This document shows, in pieces, positions 24,041 to 35,490 of a stretch of DNA of 64,000 nucleotides. Source of the DNA: Cenococcum geophilum 1.58 (Eukaryota; Ascomycota; Dothideomycetes; Gloniales; Gloniaceae); assembly GCA_001692895.1 (NCBI GenBank), contig KV748205.1, positions 1,826,798-1,890,797 of the forward strand, written 5' to 3'. Made by a program: the position numbers and the translations under genes. The notes below the pieces were generated by a model that saw only the letters and a program-made list of their open reading frames with translations, was not told the DNA's origin and searched no databases. Numbering within the stretch: position 1 is the first letter of the stretch; each line of letters begins with the position of its first letter.

Positions 24041-27000
24041 AGGAGCTCTTGCTACACCCGGCCTAAAAAGACCAAAACCAACTAAAAAGAACCCTGAAAA
24101 ACACCTAGAGAATCCCCCTAAGATGCATGCATCGCAGGGGAGGCATACGTCGACTGATGGTGGCTCGCACTCGCGCGTAACCGCCAGACTTACGTTTAAT
24201 AACGGCCCTCTATAATAAAGACGGGCGAATACTACACTATAAAGCGGAAATACCTCTATTAAGAAGGCATCTGATAAAATATAAAGCCTACTAGACGCGT
24301 TTAGTATCCAGAATTATAGGGGAGTAACTATTAGCTATAACGAACTAATATAGCTAGTAAAATGGCTCCGCTAGTCTAGTAAACCTTAGGCACCCCTTTA
24401 GCAAACCCTTAATTAAATTCTCTAACGGCTAAGTAAAATTAAAAATAAATAAAAACCCCTTTTACCGGCGAACCGTACCTAGGCCGCTATAGCTGCGCTT
24501 TTACAGTATAGGGAACCTACCCCCCTTAAGACAATAACTGGGTATATAATTATAATATAACTAAATATAGAAAAAGTAGAGGGGCTTAGGGGATAATTAG
24601 AAATAGAAGTCCTTATNGAGATNNATAAAGAGGTTTATAACGCNNTTATAGTCNAATACCTTAGGAGCGGAGATATTAGAGTTACCCTAAAGGACTAATA
24701 GGCAAAGGAACGAGCCGTAAGGGTAGGGGATAGGCTAGGAGAACGTATTAGCATAAAAGTGCTCTATAAAGACTATTTAGTTAAAGTCCTAGTGGTTTCT
24801 ATAAGCCTTAGGGTAGAAAAGGGACGCTAGGCGGACAACACAGTAACTATATAAAAGATAGTAAAACATATAGAACGCCTTATACTAGGCCTTAAGATTA
24901 CCTAAATCTAATAGCTTTAACAGGAAAATGTAAACTAAGTAAATAATAAAAATAATAAAAGGATATAAGGGTCGCTAGAGACTTGCTAGGGAGACACTAG
25001 CTAAACGCATAGCTCCCTTATTGTCAGTATATATATACTAGAAATGTAAAAACTCCTTATCTAAAAAGGAATAATTATAAATGGCCTTATATATAACGCA
25101 AGGCTCTATAACTATAGATTACGCCTAGAATAATGCTACTGCTGTATATAATAGGGATATACCTAATCTATATACGCAGTACAGGTGTGCTACGGCTACT
25201 ATACAGGCCCCCACAATATAAAATACTACTTAAATTAAGACTAAATAAAATGCGTAAACTGCTACCAAAGTATATATAAGGCGTGGGAGAGAGAAGACTG
25301 TATTGAATATAGGAGGCGGAAGGTAAGGGCTTAATAGCTGCGGGAATAACTATACGCTAGGTTATATAAATGAAAACAATAGGCGATAAGCTAGGGGGAC
25401 GCAGGTGCCTTCCTAGCGTTTCCTACCTTTAGTACTAGGGGGCTAGGCTAGCTATCCTAAGCCTTAATAGGCTAGAAGTGGCGCCGCGTGATATTATTAG
25501 ACTATATAGGGATATAAGGGTTATAGGGGACATAAGGGAGAGGACGCCTAGTAGGAAGACCCCTATAGATAGCTATAGTAAGCTTAAAACCAGAATAATT
25601 AAGAATTAGATTTAACGCGGCAAATATAATATTTATAGCCAATTTATAAAGGGTGTATAGCTAGCTAGTAAGAATAGGGGAGAAACCGGAGATAATAATA
25701 GATTTAGATATAGAAGCGCTAGTAGGAATATAAAATACGGGAATAGAAAGCTCTATATAAAATAAGTAGTAACTAGGGTATAAATATAAGAGATAGAAGT
25801 TCTAAATATTTTAGAGAAAGTAGAAATAGAAGAAGTAAGAAATAAAGGAGAGGTAAAGGACCCTCGCCGGGGGTCCGCCACCTATCTATTATATAGTATA
25901 ACTGCGGCAATATAAACCACCGTCTTATAAGGCCTTTACTAGACAGTCTAGACCTAAAGAAATACTATATCCTTGCTATATAAGAGCCGTACTATAATAC
26001 CTATATATAATTAATATACTGCCCCTAAGGATTCTAGCTTCTATATAAACCAAAAGCAGCTATACGCGTATGCTTTATAATTAGTAAGGCTATCAGCCTA
26101 TCCTTATAGTTATAGCAGGCAGTTAACCTAAATATTATAGTTATAATAATCCAGATATATAGGGGACTGGTATAAATTATTAATGTATATAACCTTAGGG
26201 TTAAAGGGGTCCCATAAATAGAGAATATTATATTAGTAATAAGCTTGCTAGAAACCAAAGGCATAGAGTTTATCCTACTAGGAGATATAAACCTCTACTA
26301 CCCGCGGTAGGGGGGTATCTATATTACTGCTGATTAACAGGTAAAGTGCTTATTAAGAGCTATAGACACCTAGGGCCTTAAGTTAGTTACCCCCCTAGGA
26401 GCAACTATATGGCAACGAGGAACCTCTAGAAGTATAATTGACCTTATATTTATAGATAAAGGCCTATACCAGAGACTTAAAAGGTGCGACCCTAAAGAAG
26501 AATAGGTACTCGCCTTAGACTATATCCCTATCTAGATACAGCTAGATTTAGATATTAAGGCGTAATTAAGTAATAAAAGATATGTAATAAGGAAGCTTAA
26601 GATAAACAGTTTCCTTAATATAGTTAAATAATAACTCTAAGACCTAAAAGAAATCCACCCAATTCTAAATAAGTAAGGCTTATTAGCTACCCCTAAAGAA
26701 ATTAACTAAAGACTAGAAAGGATTTAGGCAGCAATTAAAAATGGGCTAAAAGAGTACTGCCCGGTCTTAAAACCAGGCCCTTATACGCGATATATATGGT
26801 CTGTATAATACGCGGTTCTTATTACTAGCTAATAACGAGTAAAAAGGAAATATATAAGCAGCTATAACCCTAAAGATAAGAGATAATATAAAGACACAAG
26901 AAACTAGTTAAAGAATACCTTAAAGAAAGAAGTAAGGAATAACTGGAGACGGTTTATAAATAAGCATACTTTTAACCCAAGCCTCCCCTATAATAAGGGC

Positions 27001-29584
27001 CTTTAGGCTATAGCAAAATAGGTAAAAAAAAAAAAAAGGTAGGGCGCTTAGTAGAAGATTTATACCTACTACCCCTATAAAGAGTAGGGGAATTATAGGC
27101 TACTAATAATAATAATAAGAAGGCAAAGATCCTTATAGAGAGGTTCTTCCCCTAACCGGCTCTGGCAGACCTTAGCGATATTATAGGTAAAACACTGGTG
27201 ACTTGCCTAAGGGTTAACAGCGATATAATAACAGAGGAAATGGCTAAAACTATTAGCCGCCTTTTAAATAATATAGTACTAGGACTAGATAGGATTTTAA
27301 ATAAGGCCTTAAAAACCTATAGACTACTTATAGCACCTTAGCTTATAGATATAGCTAAGGCATACTTTACTATAGGCTACTACCCGTAACTTAGAAGATT
27401 TATAATAACGGTTGTTTTACAGAAAAAAGGTAAAGTAGATTACTTAATCCTAGAAAGCTACCGCCCTATTGCCTTAGAAAACACCCTTAGTAAGATCTTA
27501 GAAAAGGTAATAGCGGACTATATAGNAGANACGGCTAAGGAANANNNCCTACTACTANANAGCTAAATNGGGGCAAGAAAGAACCGCTTAACACTATTAG
27601 CACTTACGCTACTTGCTGCCACCATTAAATCCGCATAGGTAATGCGAAGGGACTTTATAGTATTAATGCTTAGCCTAGATATTAGCGGCGCCTATAATAA
27701 CATACCCCACAAGCGTCTCCTATATATCCTTAGGGCAAAAGGCTTCCTAGAATAGATTATATAATTTATTTAAAGGTTTATAGATTAGAAAGAAATATTA
27801 CTAGTCTTTAGCGGATACTAGAGCCCCTCTATTATAGTTGTAACAGGAATACTATAAAGATTACCCCTCTTGCCTATACTCTTCCTTTTCTTTATAAGCA
27901 ACCTACTTAACTCCTTTAAGGAAGGGGCAACCTAGGGGATAGGCTTTATTAATAATATAAACCTAATTATATACGGGCTAACAGCCGTAGAGAATTGTAG
28001 AACACTAGAGAAAGCTTATAATACCTATATAGAATAGGCAAGACGATATAAAGTCTAATTTTTACTAGAGAAATACTAGCTAATCCACTTTATAAGAAAA
28101 TATAACCAATCTATAGATCTCTAGCACATAATTCGCATTTAAGGCTTTAGGGGTTAACTAGTTTAGGGCCTAAGGGTATTAGGAGTATAGGTAGATAGTA
28201 AGCTCTAGTAGAGCGTATATATAGCGTAAGCGGCCTATAAGGGCTAAGTATAGTATATTATATTATCTAGGATTATTAATTTTATATAGGGTCTATGCTT
28301 TTAGAGGTTACGCCTACTATATATAGCAGTTATCTAGCCAACTATAACGTATAGGTCCAGTATTTGGGCCATTAGAGAATCTAAGAAAGGCCCCCCTAAA
28401 TTACTCCTTAAACCACTCTAAAAGGTCTAAATAGCCTACCTCTAGAGTATAATAGGCGGATATAAGCGAACAGCTATAGCACTGCTTAAAAAGGAAGCCA
28501 ACATTCCCCCCCTATAACTATATATTAAAGCCGCTGTAATATAAAGAGCGTAAAATAAACGTAACTCTAATATTATAAAGTATATTAAGACATGCCTAAA
28601 TAAACTATAAAGGGACCCTAGGACGCCCTATAGGAGAATAAACTAACAACCCTAAAGTAGGGAAGATATATTAGAGAAATAGGTAAAGAAAGTAGAAGAA
28701 AAATGGTGCTGCTTTAGGGCCTAGGCCTATATAGAGGAGGAAGGGAGACGTATAAGAGGCTAGTAAAGATAATAGTAAGAGAGAGAAAGGAGCTAAAGTA
28801 GAGTATAAAAGAACACTAGGAAACCATTTACTGTAATATAATACTAGCTAGACTAACGCTAAAGAAGTATATAGGAGTTAAAGGTATAGAGGCTAACTAA
28901 GGTAAAAGAAACCTAAGCTGTAGTATAGTTAATGCTATAGGGGGTAAATACTTTAGGGCTCTAAGAAGGCCTAATAAAGGTAAAAAATATAATAGTAATA
29001 CTCTTAAGAATAGGAATAATAGGACTAAAAGACTGGCTCTACTAGGTGGGTGTTTTAGTAGGTAGCCTAAAATACGAATATAGCTAGCTAAGATAGATAC
29101 TAAAATATATAATACTGTTATACCCTATACGCACTAACCGAGAAGTAATACTCTTAGTAGCTAGTATAGAAAACTATAATACACTACTCTTAATATAAAA
29201 AGGCCTTAAGGCGGTTACCTAGTGGCTTATTAGCTAAAATATACTAAACCAGTTCTGGGTTATAAGGGAAATAGTAATAAAGGGCAGGGGGGTAAGTAAC
29301 GGGCGCCCCCTAATAACTCTATAGTGGTAGAGTAAAGTTTACGATACTAGCGCGTCCGTAGGCTTATTACGGCAGCAGTGGTTCCTAAAAAGGTCAAAAA
29401 GTAAGGTAGTAGAGCACCATAGGTGACTCGCAGGCGCCTCGCAGGCGCCTTATAGGCGAGTCCCAAAAGGCGGGGAGATAGATCACGGGGTTTTCTTAAA
29501 TAGAGTTTTCTCCCCACATATATATAAGGAGTAGTCCGCGTGGGCCTAATAGGGATCCGAATCGGACGTTAAGCAATAAATAAT
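24041..29584 (+). mobile_element. Tad1-like LINE (non-LTR retrotransposon), copy 2, RIP-mutated
   Basis: About 5544 bp, inverted relative to copy 1, flanked by an AT-rich repeat AATATATA (about 24033-24040 and 29585-29592). ORF1 lies at about 24490-25850. ORF2 has an endonuclease from about 25890 (FILLGDINLYYPR near 26275), an RT at about 27400-28130 (LESYRPIALENTLSKILEKV, LSLDISGAYNNIPHKRLLYI, GFINNINLIIYG) and a C-terminal region to about 29330. The RT catalytic Asp pair reads Asn-Asn. It interrupts the N-terminal part of the Ginger-like integrase gene. Runs of N at 24617-24653 and 27526-27569 sit only in this copy and may reflect assembly ambiguity between near-identical repeats. Confidence 0.85.
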
Positions 29585-29700
29585 AATATATACCACCATT
29601 ACTTAGCCTTTAATTTAGCATTACGTTCTTCCTATAAGTAGGCTACACAATTTAGATCTATAAGCCAGGAAATAAAATGATCGTATTTAGACTAGGTAAC
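29585..29700 (-). pseudogene. Ginger-like integrase gene, N-terminal fragment upstream of the LINE insertion
   Basis: The minus strand reads SKYDHFISWLIDLNCVAYL followed by EERNAKLKAK, with stops where Gln is likely. It is the upstream part of the integrase whose main body lies at 21670-24040; the LINE copy at 24041-29584 separates them. It joins directly to sequence (GTTAACTCTAGTTTCTTC) that in the 1700-bp element follows the deletion point. Confidence 0.6.
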
Positions 29701-30374
29701 GCGCTTTATTAAGTTAACTCTAGTTTCTTCTAGATACTTAGTAAAGGTAGGCTTTACTATAACTAAGAAGGCAGGAATAGCGTAAGAGACGTTATAGGAG
29801 TTATCTGCGGTAAAAGGAGAGGTAATTGCATTACGTACGGAGGTGGTTGCGGAGGTAGTTGCGGAGGTTAATATTACTATTTTTAGTGTTAGATTTAAGC
29901 TGGTAATTAAGTTAATATATATTTAGAACTTATAGATAAGACGTGCATCTTATTAAGGATCTAATTAAGTTGTATATAGAGGCGGTAAATAAGGAAGGAC
30001 TAATAAGAAAATTTAATAGACGACGAAGCTTACAAAGTTTGACTTTTAGAGCCCCTACGCTAGTCCTAATCGGGTAATCACAATAAGAAAATTAATACCT
30101 TAGGAGGCTTCCACGAGAGCTCTATAAAATGGCTTATACTTAGTTATAAAATATAAACCAACCACCAAACTTAGGCTTATCAACTAGCCGTTTTGGCGAC
30201 GTCGTGTATGCATAGTTAGGGTAATTTAAGGCTGTTTTAGACGTTATGCGACAACGATTTACTAATTAGATTAAGAGGGGAAGAAAACCGAAGTTATTAG
30301 TATAATATATTTTAAAGAGCTTCATGATTTATGATAAGCCTTGCGCTGCTATACCGCCTTATAATTGGCCTGAT

Positions 30375-30523
30375 TTTTTAAAGATCTTTTCTGGAATGAA
30401 GCATTTGTTCCGGAATTAAGACGATAAAACCGATACACGAATCGTTCCTTTTTGAAGACGATTTGTTCCGGTATGACGCAGGAATTTTCCGGAATGAGGC
30501 TCGAGCCAGTATGGGGCAGAACA
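30375..30523 (-). repeat. Right TIR of the 21-kb element
   Basis: Reverse complement of the left TIR. It is nearly identical to 5125-5273, closer to that copy than to its own partner at 9370. Confidence 0.85.
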
Positions 30524-30527
30524 GTAC

Positions 30528-31183
30528 ACTTAAATTGCCTGAAGGTATCATGTTTTTATCAACGGTGCCTAGGTTAAAGTTTATACTAAGTGATGCATCA
30601 TGTACAAGACTATCTATAGCTTGCCGTCCATCTAGATCGCAAGGATGATTTGGTATGACACTGCTACTGAAAGGGACGGGGTTGAATGTTGCCGGATCTA
30701 TTCGCTCGGATTCTTCTGCTTGGTGATTTGAATCATTGGACTATGGTTCAACATTTGCGGACCCTTCTTGACTGTCAGTGAAATTTTCAAAGCAAGGCGG
30801 TTAAAACTGTAATGGGAACCTTACCACTACCACTCGCAGGAGATATTGGAGGCGCCGCTCTACCGACAATCTCATTCCCAACAACACTTTAAACGCTGTC
30901 AATCACATCTCGTAGCCCCTCATTCTCTTGCCGAAGCTGTTCGATTTCGCCTAAGAGTGAAGCGGTTGCACCATTTCTATCCTGATCGCGGAGTATCTGA
31001 ATAGCTTTTTCTAGCTCTGCAATATGGGTTTTGGTCTTTTCTCGTAAAGACCTTTGGGCTTCTCTATCAATGGTTCGCTTTCGCTCTCGGCGCTCCTGTT
31101 CACCCAAGCAGCTGGCTCTCCTCTTCTGCTTCTTGATGATCTGGAGAACTGCCGTATCGTGGGGTTTTAGTGTACACGTATGT
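30528..31183 (-). pseudogene. bZIP-DUF3425 transcription factor pseudogene, N-terminal (bZIP) part
   Basis: The minus strand encodes a basic region and zipper: QIIKKQKRRASCLGEQERRE, then RKRTIDREAQRSLREKTKTH, then an alpha-helical heptad stretch (IAELEKAIQILRDQDRNG, LLGEIEQLRQENEGLRDVID). An in-frame TAA after VIDSV (about 30889) is followed by continued coding (SVVGNEIVGRAAPPISPASG). A probable 18-nt intron-like gap or junction near 30820 leads to CFENFTDSQEGSANVEP, a TAG (about 30741), then SNDSNHQAEESERIDPATFN and on to NMIPSGNLSV at the insertion point 30528. Both stops are one C-to-T step from Gln codons. The remainder of the gene (DUF3425 domain) lies at 8452-9369. No good ATG precedes the basic region; an upstream exon is missing or degenerate. 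Confidence 0.8.
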
Positions 31184-31281
31184 TTCGACTGCCATAGCCT
31201 GTTTAGGGGTTTGGTTTTGTTTGCATATTCAACGCTAGCGGAAGGTGAAAAATGATGATTCCAATTAAACTAAGTCATTGG

Positions 31282-32180
31282 TTACAATTTCGACGGCCTC
31301 CACTGCGGTTTGCGTTTTTGAGCGAACGCAGCTAGTCCCTCTTTTGCATTTTCGCCTTGCAAAAGAGCTTCGTTGAATCTCTGGTGAACAAGCTCCGTTG
31401 CACGCTCAACACTGGAAGTCTCCCACGCCTCTCTTAGTGAAGCACGGGTTACAATGGCTGAATCCGGTGAGATATTTGCGATGCCATTCGCAAGTTTGAT
31501 TGCCTCGTCAACTACCGTGTCGGGGGAGGGGGAAATCTTATTTACGAGGTGAAGGTCTCGAGCCTCTTGAGCGGTAAGTTGCCGTCCTGTTAGCGCTATC
31601 TCGCTGGCGATTGGAAGCCCGACATTCCGAACTAGCCTCGCAGGCCCTCCAGCTCCTGCATAGATTCCTCGTAGAGCTTCAGGAAGTCCGAAAGTCGCCA
31701 TTGGGGATGCCACCACCATATCACTGTGCCATATTAGCTGGAATAGGTTCCTGGCCTAGACTTAGAAACATACCAGTTAAGGACGATCTCGAAACCCCCT
31801 CCGAGAGCAAAACCATTTACGGCAGCTATAATGGGTTTCTTTCCACTTCGTCGACTTATGCCGGCAAAACCGCCGGGTGGATGACGCATTAATGCGGGTG
31901 ATGGCTTGACTGGACTCGATCGAAGCTTCCCAAGCTCAATAAGGTCTTGCCCAGCACAGAATGCCTTCTTTCCCGCTCCAGTAACAATAGCTACTCGAAG
32001 ATTGGGTTCTTTATCAAACCACTCGAACACCTGCTCCATTTCCCAATGACCTGCAAAGGGAATTGAGTTCATTGCCTTTTCACGATTTATAGTAACGAGA
32101 AGCACATAGGGTGCGGGATAAGAGAGAATGCAAGAGGTGATTTTGGGTGGCTGGATGACAGGTTTTACGGATTCTGACAT
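31282..32180 (-). CDS. Enoyl-CoA hydratase/isomerase (crotonase) family protein
   Basis: Two exons, 32180-31774 and 31723-31282, with a 50-nt intron (donor GTATGT, acceptor CACAG) that splits a Cys codon in LNCDMVVASP; total 282 residues, typical for crotonases (about 250-290). Crotonase motifs are present: AIVTGAGKKAFCAGQDLIEL supplies the first oxyanion-hole amide, and PIIAAVNGFALGGGFEIVLN the second, with the Glu after GGGF. Then follow FGLPEALRGIYAGAGGPARL and a C-terminal helix with EGLAAFAQKRKPQW. It acts on acyl-CoA thioesters, probably a short branched or beta-oxidation-type substrate; the C-terminus SKL is a peroxisomal targeting signal 1, indicating peroxisomal location. No N-terminal mitochondrial presequence is evident. 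The substrate is not determined. Confidence 0.93.
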
Positions 32181-32842
32181 GATTGCAATGACTGCGGCAG
32201 GTGCTAAAGGACTTGTGGGATAGCTGAAAATATAATATAAACAAGAGCTTTTGGTGGAGAAGGTTGCCTTTTGTTAGTTTACTAGAAGGAAAAGCACTCG
32301 CGGTGGAACTCCACACTGCACATAAGCCTGTAGAGCAAAGGGCCGAGGTAAGTTTGACTCTAGTATTGCCTGCTCCGAATCCGATCCGGTTAATCACAAT
32401 GACAAGGGATGGAATTCCATAACGCAAGTGTGACAATTCCAATTCATTTGGCACGAGGCGTTGCCTACGAACTTTACGTGATAGTAGGGAGGTAGGGCTT
32501 AAGGACGGGTGCTATGAAATTGATTTTGATGAATTTTTCAAGAGACTCTAAATCATAGTTTACTCTGTCATTGGCAAGCTCTAAAAACGATTTGAGCTGA
32601 AACTACGAAGTAGCCCGCATCGCTTGACCTAGATCTGTTTGGTGAGCGTTATATGTAGCCCGGAAAGATTGATTTGCTGCATGTTTATGAAGGATTACAA
32701 TGGACGGAGCATCTTAAATGTATAATGCTCGATTCGGGCATGCATACTCAATGATTGGGTATCTTACTCTCTCAAACCCCAACGCCAGAACTCCAATTCC
32801 CCTCTGCTGATCTATACGACCTATCATTAAGCACACCTGAGC
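32181..32842. other. Intergenic region between the hydratase and SPC19
   Basis: About 660 bp between two minus-strand genes. It should hold the promoter of the hydratase next to 32181 and the SPC19 3' end and terminator near 32842. ORFs crossing it on either strand lack recognisable protein features. No RNA gene or repeat was seen. Confidence 0.5.
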
Positions 32843-33516
32843 TTAGTAGTCGTCAAGCAACTGCTGTGGCGCTGCCATGCTCATCCTTAACTGTCTCTCT
32901 CTCTGCTTCGCCTGCAACTCTAGCCTATCAACTGCATAACTCAATCTCTCCTTCTTCTGCCTAAGCTGCTTATACTTGAGCTCCTCCAGCGCGCTCATGC
33001 CTTTCCCTTCACCAGCCGTACCTCCCGCTCCACCTGCTCTGCTAGTACGACCAGAGTTGCTAGGCCGGAAGGCGGATGTGCTGGAACCACCTTGTGATAA
33101 TCGGCCCTCGTTCAGGTCGCATTTCGCAATTAGGGATTGCTCGCGGCGTTCAAGTTTGTCGAGGTGGTTGGAGACGCGTTGGAGGAGTGATTCAACCTCA
33201 GGGCGGATTTCAGAGAGGAGGGCGGATTGTGCGGAGTGCAGGTCCGGTTCGGAAATTAGTTCGAAGTGCTGCAAGGAATATTGTTAGTTAAAGGCTTGGC
33301 CATGGTTGTAGCGAGAGTAGAGGTAGGGCGAGCTGTAAGGCAGAGAATTTAGGGAGAGGTAAGACTTGAGGAATTATAACTTACGCGGGTGGTTTGCAAG
33401 ACTTTGGATAACCGTGGGAAGTCATTGACGCCAGAGTCCAGAATAGAGATAGAGGAGTCCAACAGTTGCATGCTAGTGCGGAGAGAGGAAACGCAACCTT
33501 CGAGCGATGAAGTCAT
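32843..33516 (-). CDS. SPC19: DASH complex subunit Spc19
   Basis: Two exons, 33516-33385 and 33268-32843, with a 116-nt intron (donor GTAAGT, acceptor TTGCAG) joining VLQTTR to HFELISEPDL; 185 residues in total. The start MTSSLEGCVSSLRTS at 33516 is preferred over an in-frame Met nine residues earlier because family similarity begins with it. The N-terminal half, MQLLDSSISILDSGVNDFPR and the region around FELISEPDLHSAQSALLSEI, is characteristic of Spc19. The helix LLQRVSNHLDKLERREQSL and the C-terminal part (KYKQLRQKKERLSYAVDRL) are predicted coiled coils. DASH forms rings on spindle microtubules and couples kinetochores to them. A low-complexity Ser/Gly/Ala segment lies near residues 105-130. 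It is divergent from ATP18, with a transposon now between them. Confidence 0.9.
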
Positions 33517-33680
33517 TTTAGATTCTATGTCTACAAGCAGCAACTAAGGGAAGTAGTTACTCAAGCCTTATAGGTTGTCAATGCATAATTCTGTCGTGAT
33601 TCTGGTGTGGTGTTTACATCCTGCACTAAAAGCAGCACTGGTTTCTCGCTAAAGCAGCATCGCGCATGGCGGCTTTGCCC
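33517..33680 (-). promoter_or_regulatory. SPC19 promoter-proximal region, left half of the former SPC19-ATP18 intergenic spacer
   Basis: The spacer is cut at 33680 by the 25.6-kb element. With the element and one TSD copy removed, the spacer between the two start codons would be about 267-276 bp. No specific motif is recognised. Confidence 0.55.
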
Positions 33681-33796
33681 GGGAGTTTGTAAACTGACGA
33701 CCACGCTACTTACATAATTGTGCCCGCGCGACCCACAGTCGGTGCTAATAAGGAGCCGTTCCCCAATGTTTACTATAGCGCGCCAGAGTTAATGAC
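33681..33796 (+). repeat. Left TIR of the 25.6-kb element
   Basis: 27 bp perfect plus about 85 bp imperfect inverted similarity to the right end. It is not visibly RIP-mutated and keeps CpA and CpG words (CGCGCGACCCACAGTCGG). Confidence 0.8.
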
Positions 33797-34425
33797 GGGG
33801 AACGTGCATACCTCTAAGGTTTACTAGGCATCGTTAAAAAAAGAGGTTATCTAAATATATAAGAAGTTAATTATATACAGATTTTCTAGTATAGTACTAT
33901 CCTCTACCTCTGCTCACTTATTAATCTCTATAGGAAGGCCTTCCTCCTTAATAAACTACTTAATCCCCTGCTGCTATACCTCGCCGGCGACTTAATTAAG
34001 CTTTATAAGCCACTAATCTATTATCTTCTCTGCCATTTAAGGATCGTCCTCCTAATATTTAGATGTAGCTTCATCGGCAAAATATGGTACCCTACCAATG
34101 GCCTCAATGGTTGGTGGTTGACGCAATTGGCGCGCAGTTGAGGGCATTTGGCAACTCGACCGACTAGCCTATGTCGTGTTTTTTTGACACGCAGCCTGCG
34201 CGCAGCCTGCGAGCAACCTGCGCGCAACCTGCGCGCAACCTGCCAGCAATCTGCGCATTTAGCAACCATAATTGTATTTACCTCTTTTATACTAATAGCA
34301 TATTTTAAATAAATAAAAGCTACTTTAAAGCTATTTATAAGACTAGCAAAATAAATATTATTTTAGATAATTTAATATAATATAGCGATGGTTCTCTTCT
34401 ACCTATCTACCTATTGACTTACTAA
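33797..34425 (-). pseudogene. Degenerate coding remnant and 11-bp repeats inside the left end of the 25.6-kb element
   Basis: The minus strand around 34070-33900 reads like RIP-damaged protein (FADEATSKY, MAEKIID, WLIKLN, FIKEEGLPIEINK separated by stops at likely Gln/Trp codons). It would be the C-terminal end of the carrier's protein. I could not name a domain. At 34189-34254 there are six tandem 11-bp units of the type GCGCAACCTGC. Confidence 0.35.
34189..34254. repeat. 11-bp minisatellite (six units)
   Basis: Units ACGCAGCCTGC, GCGCAGCCTGC, GAGCAACCTGC, GCGCAACCTGC (twice) and CAGCAATCTGC in tandem. Variation is by transitions. Confidence 0.85.
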
Positions 34426-34808
34426 CCTGCCTGCATCGCCTACCTGTCTACATTACCTACCTGTCTACATTGCCTACCTATCTACATTGCCTACCTGTCT
34501 GCATTGCCTACCTATCTACATTGCCTACCTGTCTACATTGCCTACCTATCTGCATTGCCTACCTATCTACATTGCCTACCTGTCTGCATTGCCTACCTAT
34601 CTGCATTGCCTACCTATCTATATTGCCTACCTGTCTACATTGCCTACCTGTCTACATTGCCTACCTGTCTACATTGCCTACCTGTCTGCATCGCCTACCT
34701 ATTTACATCTACCTACCTGTCTATATCTGCCTACCCGTCAGCATCTGCCTACCTGTCTGCATCTGCTTACCCGTTAGCATCTCCCTACTTATGCCTACCT
34801 GTTTGTAG
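34426..34808. repeat. 17-bp minisatellite, about 20 units
   Basis: Tandem CTACCTGTCTACATTGC with G/A and C/T variants (CTACCTATCTGCATTGC). Because 17 is not a multiple of three, all three plus-strand frames read as open Cys/Leu/Tyr/Pro-rich ORFs. These are not genes. Confidence 0.92.
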
Positions 34809-34854
34809 TACCTTAATTCAATTAATCGATCGAATCGTTTATAGCGTTCGCTGG

Positions 34855-34975
34855 CTAGTCGTTGTCGTCTGGCTCTTGCGACGGTCGTCTGGTTCTGGTA
34901 ACGGTCGTCTAGCTCTGGCGACGGTGGTCTAGCTCTGGCGACGGTGGTCTAGTTCTGGCGACGGTCCTCTCCTAC
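34855..34975. repeat. 20-bp minisatellite, first block
   Basis: Tandem GTCGTCTGGTTCTGGTAACG type units, about six copies. It is the same family as 35160-35490. Confidence 0.85.
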
Positions 34976-35159
34976 CTGCCTGCCTGCCTGTGTCAGTGTA
35001 TAATTTAATTTGAGGGAGGGGTCGGCCTGATTAAAGGCCCTAATTATATTTGAACGGGTGCCTCCCTAGGAGGCCTTAATTTGATTTGGTGACAGGCCAA
35101 TATTAAAGCTCTGGTTTAATTTGATTGATCGATTGATTGAATTATTCGTGGTATTTGCT

Positions 35160-35490
35160 GGCTGGTTATTCAAACGGTCATCGTCTGGTTCTGGCAACGG
35201 TCGTCTAGTTCTGGCGACAGTCGTCTNGNTCTGGCGACGGTCGTCTGGCTCTGGAAACGGTCGTCTGGCTCTGGCAACGGTCGTCTGGTTCTGGTAACGG
35301 TCGTCTGGTTTTGGTAACGGTTGTCTAGTTCTAGCGACGGTCGTCTGGTTCTAACGACGGTCGTCTGGCGACNGCGACGGTCGTCTGGTTCTAGCGACGG
35401 TCATCTGGCTCTGGCGACAGTCGTCTGGCTCTGGCGACGGTCGTCTGGTTCTGGCGACGGTCGTCTAGTTCTGGTGACGGTCCTCTGCTG
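35160..35490. repeat. 20-bp minisatellite, second block
   Basis: About sixteen tandem units of GTCGTCTGGTTCTGGCGACG with point variants, including N bases at 35227, 35229 and 35373. The ORFs over it (rich in Ser, Gly, Asp) are repeat translations. Confidence 0.9.

Larger units (their letters stand above)
9370..30523. mobile_element. 21.15-kb nested TIR element: Ginger-like integrase transposon with LINE and copia insertions
   Basis: Its termini are TGTTCTACCCCATACTAG on the left and the inverted GGCTCGAGCCAGTATGGGGC, AGAACA on the right, with TIRs of about 150 bp shared with the 3574-5273 element. The 4-bp repeats GTAC flank it (9366-9369, 30524-30527). It is inserted in a bZIP-DUF3425 gene. 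The carrier itself is 9370-9668, 15216-15520, 21358-24040 and 29585-30523 (about 4.2 kb) and encodes an integrase on the minus strand. The rest is later insertions: a LINE (9669-15215), a copia element (15521-21357) and a second LINE (24041-29584). 4-bp TSDs, TGT termini and a gypsy-type integrase fit the Ginger superfamily; that assignment is inference. The carrier and its passengers are heavily RIP-mutated. Confidence 0.82.

Noticed and set aside
32080..32454. Minus-strand ORF of 124 codons upstream of the hydratase
   Set aside because: It overlaps the hydratase start out of frame and shows no family motif; it lies in the promoter region.
34470..34932. Three long overlapping plus-strand ORFs rich in Cys, Leu, Pro and Tyr
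   Set aside because: They are translations of the 17-bp minisatellite in all three frames, not genes.
34426..35490. CRISPR-like repeated arrays
   Set aside because: Units are contiguous without unique spacers, and the host is a fungus.
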